From an uncultured Alphaproteobacteria bacterium (GTDB lineage: Bacteria > Pseudomonadota > Alphaproteobacteria > Rhizobiales > Pleomorphomonadaceae): DNA of 26,912 bases. The DNA is taken from the NCBI GenBank assembly GCA_937900425.1, contig CALCDT010000231.1:1-26912 (forward strand). Direction: 5' to 3'. The notes under the pieces were generated by a model. It worked only from the letters and a program-made list of their open reading frames with translations. It ran no database searches and was not told where the DNA came from. The position numbers and the translations under genes were made by a program. Below, piece by piece: positions 23,995-26,912 of this stretch. The number at the start of each line of letters is the position of its first letter. Positions within the stretch are counted from its first letter, which is position 1.

Positions 23995-24999
23995 ATGAAG
24001 GCCTTGGGAACCGCTGTCGCCGTCGTTGCCGCATCCGCCGCCCTCGCCGGGCCGGCGCTCGCCGCCGACAAGGTCACCTTCGGCACCAACTGGCTGGCCC
24101 AGGCCGAGCACGGCGGCTTCTACCAGGCCCTCGCCGACGGCACCTACGCGAAATACGGCCTCGACGTCACCATCCTCCAGGGCGGCCCGCAGGCGGCCAA
24201 TCAGGCGTTGCTGCTATCCGGCAAGATCGACTTCTACATGCAGGGCAATCTGCTCGGCACCTTCTCCGCCGCCGAGCAGGGCGTGCCGGTGGTGGAAGTG
24301 GCCGCGATCTTCCAGAAGGACCCGCAGGTGCTGATCGCCCATCCCGACGCCGGCGTCGAGACCTTCGAGGACCTCGCCAAGCTGCCGACGCTGTTCATGG
24401 GCAAGGACGGCTTCATCACCTATTTCCAGTGGATGAAGTCGGCCTACACCGGCTTTTCCGACGCCCAGTACAAGCCCTACACCTTCAACCCCGGCCCGTT
24501 CCTCGCCGACAAGCAGTCGGCCCAGCAGGGCTACATCACCTCAGAGCCCTACGCGATCGAGACCGAAGGCAAGATCACGCCGAAGCTGTTCCTCCTCGCC
24601 GACGCCGGCTTCACCACGCCCTCGACCCTGATCGAGACCCGGCAGGACTTCCTCGCCGCCAACCCCGACGTCGTCCAGCGTTTCGTCGACGCCTCGATCA
24701 TCGGCTGGTACACCTATCTCCACGGCGACAATTCGGCGGCCAACGCGCTCATCAAGGCGGACAATCCGGAGATGACCGACGGGCAGATCGCCTTCTCGAT
24801 CGAGACGATGAAGGAGTTCGGCATCGTCGAATCGGGCTCCGCCGACGAGGGCGGCATCGGCTGCTTCACCGCCGACACCGTCAAGGATTTCTACGACAAG
24901 ATGGCCGGCGCCGGCGTCGTCAAGGCCGACCTCGACCTCTCCAGCGTCTACGACACCTCGATGGTCTGCAAGAAGGTCGGCATCGAACTGAAGAAGTGA
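23995..24999 (+). CDS. ABC importer substrate-binding protein, NMT1/ThiY/SsuA-like
   Basis: A 334-residue periplasmic binding protein with signal peptide MKALGTAVAVVAASAALAGP and cleavage near ALA-ADK (residues 23-24). The mature start VTFGTNWLAQAEHGGFYQAL, followed by YAKYGLDVTILQGGPQAANQ and DFYMQGNLLG, is typical of the NMT1/THI5-like group that binds hydroxymethylpyrimidine-type compounds, sulfonates, nitrate or riboflavin. Two cysteines near the C-terminus (GCF and VCKK) may pair. GGAGGGG at 23982-23988 precedes the ATG. It is the first gene of a plus-strand importer operon; the ligand cannot be assigned from sequence. Confidence 0.9.
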   Translation: MKALGTAVAVVAASAALAGPALAADKVTFGTNWLAQAEHGGFYQALADGTYAKYGLDVTILQGGPQAANQALLLSGKIDFYMQGNLLGTFSAAEQGVPVVEVAAIFQKDPQVLIAHPDAGVETFEDLAKLPTLFMGKDGFITYFQWMKSAYTGFSDAQYKPYTFNPGPFLADKQSAQQGYITSEPYAIETEGKITPKLFLLADAGFTTPSTLIETRQDFLAANPDVVQRFVDASIIGWYTYLHGDNSAANALIKADNPEMTDGQIAFSIETMKEFGIVESGSADEGGIGCFTADTVKDFYDKMAGAGVVKADLDLSSVYDTSMVCKKVGIELKK

Positions 25000-25083
25000 G
25001 CCGCCGGCGGGGCGGGCGATCCGGCATCACCCCGCCTCGACCGCCGCCTCCCCCGACGAACAGAGGACGCCGCACCCCGCCTC

Positions 25084-25890
25084 ATGACCGATGACAGCGC
25101 CCCGGCGCCGGCCCGTCCGACCCTCGTGTCGCTGCGCGGCGTCGCCAAGACCTTCTCGACCGGAACCACCGCCCTTTCCGGCGTCGACCTCGACATCGGC
25201 GAGGGCGAGTTCGTCAGCCTGCTCGGCCCCTCGGGCTGCGGCAAGTCGACGGTGCTGCGCATGCTCGCCGGCCTCGCCGCGCCCTCCGCCGGCACCATCG
25301 ACTGGAAGCGGGCCCGGATCGACGGCGCCGGCCGGCCCGAGGTCGACATGAGCTTCGTCTTCCAGGAGGCGACGCTGATGCCCTGGGCCACCGTGGAGAA
25401 GAACGTCTGGCTGCCGCTGCGCCTCAAGGGCGTCTCGCTGAAGGCCGCGCGGCCGCGGATAGACGAGGCGCTGGAGCGGGTCGGCCTTTCCGGCTTTGCC
25501 GGCGCCTATCCGCGCGAACTCTCCGGCGGCATGAAGATGCGGGTCTCGATCGCCCGCGCCCTCGTCACCCGGCCGAAGGTGATGCTGATGGACGAGCCCT
25601 TCGCCGCCCTCGACGAGATCACCCGCCAGAAGCTCAACGACGACCTGCTCGATCTCTGGCGGACCTTCGGCTGGACCGTGGTCTTCGTCACCCACTCGGT
25701 GTTCGAGAGCGTCTATCTCTCCGAGCGCGTGGTGGTGATGGCCGCCCGTCCCGGCCGCGTCGTCGACGACCTTGCCGTCGACCGCGACGATCTTTCCAGC
25801 GCCGACTACCGCAACTCGCCGCGCTATCACGCGATGTGCGCCCGCGCCTCGGCCTCGCTGCTCTCCGCGATCGGCGGAGCGGCCGCATGA
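25084..25890 (+). CDS. ABC importer ATP-binding protein, NitT/TauT type
   Basis: A 268-residue cytoplasmic ATPase of the SsuB/TauB/ThiZ group. Walker A GPSGCGKST is at 48-56, Q-loop Gln94 (VFQEATLMPW), signature LSGGMKMR from 146, Walker B VMLMDE ending Asp170-Glu171, and H-loop His204. QEATLMPW is characteristic of this group. The start at ATG 25084 has only a distant AGAGGA. The gene lies 84 bp after the binding protein, and its stop overlaps the permease start. Confidence 0.93.
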   Translation: MTDDSAPAPARPTLVSLRGVAKTFSTGTTALSGVDLDIGEGEFVSLLGPSGCGKSTVLRMLAGLAAPSAGTIDWKRARIDGAGRPEVDMSFVFQEATLMPWATVEKNVWLPLRLKGVSLKAARPRIDEALERVGLSGFAGAYPRELSGGMKMRVSIARALVTRPKVMLMDEPFAALDEITRQKLNDDLLDLWRTFGWTVVFVTHSVFESVYLSERVVVMAARPGRVVDDLAVDRDDLSSADYRNSPRYHAMCARASASLLSAIGGAAA

Positions 25891-26738
25891 CCGGCGAGGC
25901 GATCCCGGCGAAGGCGGGAGCGGCCGCGCCCGGCGAGGCCTCCGGGCGCCGCCTCCCCGAACGGCTCGCCCGCGTCCTGATCCCCGTCGTCATGCTCGCC
26001 GCCCTCATCGGGATCTGGCAGGCCTACGTCACCGCCTGGGCGGTGCCGCATTACATCCTGCCGAGCCCGGTCCGCGTCGCCGAGGCCCTCGTCGGCGACT
26101 GGCCGATCCTCTCCGGCGCCCTGCTGGTGACGTTGAAGATCACCTTCACCGCCCTCTTCCTCGCCCTCGTCGGCGGGCTCGCCCTCGCCATCCTCCTCGT
26201 CCAGTCACGCTGGATCGAGCTCGCCCTCGGCCCCTATCTCGTCATCCTGCAGGTGACGCCGATCGTCGCCATCGCGCCGCTGATCCTGATCTATGCGCCG
26301 ACGACCCAGACCGCGCTGCTGATCTGCGCCTTCATCGTCGCCTTCTTCCCCGTGCTCTCCAACAGCGTGCAGGGCCTGAAGTCGACCGACCACAATCTGC
26401 TCGATCTCTACGCCCTCTACGGCGCCAGCCGGCTGCAGACGCTGTGGCTGCTGCGCCTGCCCGCCGCGCTGCCCTATTTTCTCGCCGGCCTCAAGATCGC
26501 CGGCGGCCTGTCGCTGATCGCCGCCGTCGTCGCCGAGTTCGCCGCCGGCTCGGCCGGCGCCGGCTCCGGCCTCGCCTTCCGCATCCTCGAATCCCAGTTC
26601 CGCCTCAACATCCCCCGCCTCTTCGCCGCCCTGATCCTGCTGTCGGCGGCGGGCGTCGCCATCTACGCGGTCACCAGCTTCGTCTCCTGGCTGCTGCTGC
26701 ATCGCTGGCACGAGAGCGCCATCCGCCGGGAGTCCTGA
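25887..26738 (+). CDS. ABC importer permease, NitT/TauT type
   Basis: A 283-residue inner-membrane permease. The ATG overlaps the ATPase stop in ATGA (25887-25890), indicating translational coupling. After a polar ~30-residue N-terminus it has about six hydrophobic helices, first at about 31-53 (VLIPVVMLAALIGIWQAYV). The coupling loop is YALYGASRLQTLWLLRLPAALPYFLAGLK, key residues GAS and LRLP, which docks with the ATPase. YILPSPVRVAEAL after helix 1 is typical of SsuC/TauC proteins. It is full length. Confidence 0.92.
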   Translation: MTGEAIPAKAGAAAPGEASGRRLPERLARVLIPVVMLAALIGIWQAYVTAWAVPHYILPSPVRVAEALVGDWPILSGALLVTLKITFTALFLALVGGLALAILLVQSRWIELALGPYLVILQVTPIVAIAPLILIYAPTTQTALLICAFIVAFFPVLSNSVQGLKSTDHNLLDLYALYGASRLQTLWLLRLPAALPYFLAGLKIAGGLSLIAAVVAEFAAGSAGAGSGLAFRILESQFRLNIPRLFAALILLSAAGVAIYAVTSFVSWLLLHRWHESAIRRES

Positions 26739-26740
26739 CC

Positions 26741-26912
26741 ATGACGCCGCCTCTCGCCGCCCTCCTCGCCGACCTTCCCGAGGCCTGCGTCCTCGCCGAC
26801 GCCCGCCTGCCGGCGGTCTGCCTGCCGGACGACCTCGTCGCCGCCGCCCGCGCCGCCGCGCCCGCGGTGGCGGCCGGGGGTGCGGCCGGCGTCCTTCACG
26901 AGGGCCTGCTGC
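26741..26912 (+). CDS. Unidentified gene, 3'-truncated by window end; possibly an amidohydrolase
   Basis: The frame from ATG 26741 is open to the window end (57 codons) and is preceded by GGGAG about 8 bp upstream; it starts 2 bp after the permease stop, so it belongs to the same operon. The visible N-terminus contains CVLADARLPAVCLPDD. A short strand followed by DARLP is seen at the start of some amidohydrolases of the cytosine-deaminase group, whose first strand reads NARVP-like, but this is a weak resemblance. No active-site motif falls within the window. An enzyme acting on the imported compound is the natural expectation. Confidence 0.6.
   Translation, partial: MTPPLAALLADLPEACVLADARLPAVCLPDDLVAAARAAAPAVAAGGAAGVLHEGLL

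Overview
The window is very GC-rich, with a strong G/C preference at third codon positions. Gene content points to an alphaproteobacterium, probably Hyphomicrobiales (Rhizobiales): a rhizobial-type smo/mtlK polyol locus, a palindromic intergenic element of the kind common in that order, an MCP with the alphaproteobacterial hairpin-tip variant, and a NitT/TauT-type ABC operon. No rRNA, tRNA, CRISPR array, insertion sequence or phage gene was seen.

Left part (1-10800). The window opens inside a large protein built almost wholly of ~92-residue repeats, each with one conserved cysteine pair. It is cut at its 5' end by the window edge and ends at 2340. Convergent to it is a Tas-like aldo/keto reductase (2408-3460, minus). 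A nested palindromic element lies at 3682-3821. Next come tesA (minus) and, divergently, the ybbA-ybbP-type ABC exporter pair (4810-8109, plus), an arrangement also known from E. coli. A small four-helix membrane protein (8261-8704), a ~570-bp gene-poor stretch, a Bax-inhibitor-1/YccA family membrane protein with a clear terminator, and a GNAT acetyltransferase follow.

Middle part (11117-23706). An orphan transmembrane chemotaxis receptor faces a long minus-strand polyol locus. In transcription order this holds a periplasmic binding protein (smoE-like), two permeases (smoF, smoG), an ATPase (smoK), a long-chain polyol dehydrogenase (mtlK), a HAD phosphatase and an FGGY pentulose kinase. A SorC-type regulator lies upstream on the same strand, separated from smoE by a plus-strand methyltransferase gene. 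The expected logic is binding-protein-dependent import of a hexitol or pentitol, NAD-dependent oxidation to a ketose, then phosphorylation. A strong hairpin plus T-run sits just after smoE, and a near-perfect 16-bp palindrome sits upstream of smoE. The short-chain sorbitol dehydrogenase smoS found in related loci is absent.

Right part (23362-26912). A RidA-family gene (minus) diverges from a plus-strand operon for a NMT1/ThiY/SsuA-type ABC importer: binding protein, ATPase and permease, the last two overlapping by ATGA. The operon continues into a gene cut by the window end. Its substrate cannot be read from sequence; nucleobase or pyrimidine-like compounds are one possibility suggested by the RidA neighbour and a weak resemblance of the last gene to amidohydrolases.

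The most unusual item is the cysteine-paired tandem-repeat protein at the left edge, for which I recognise no described family.
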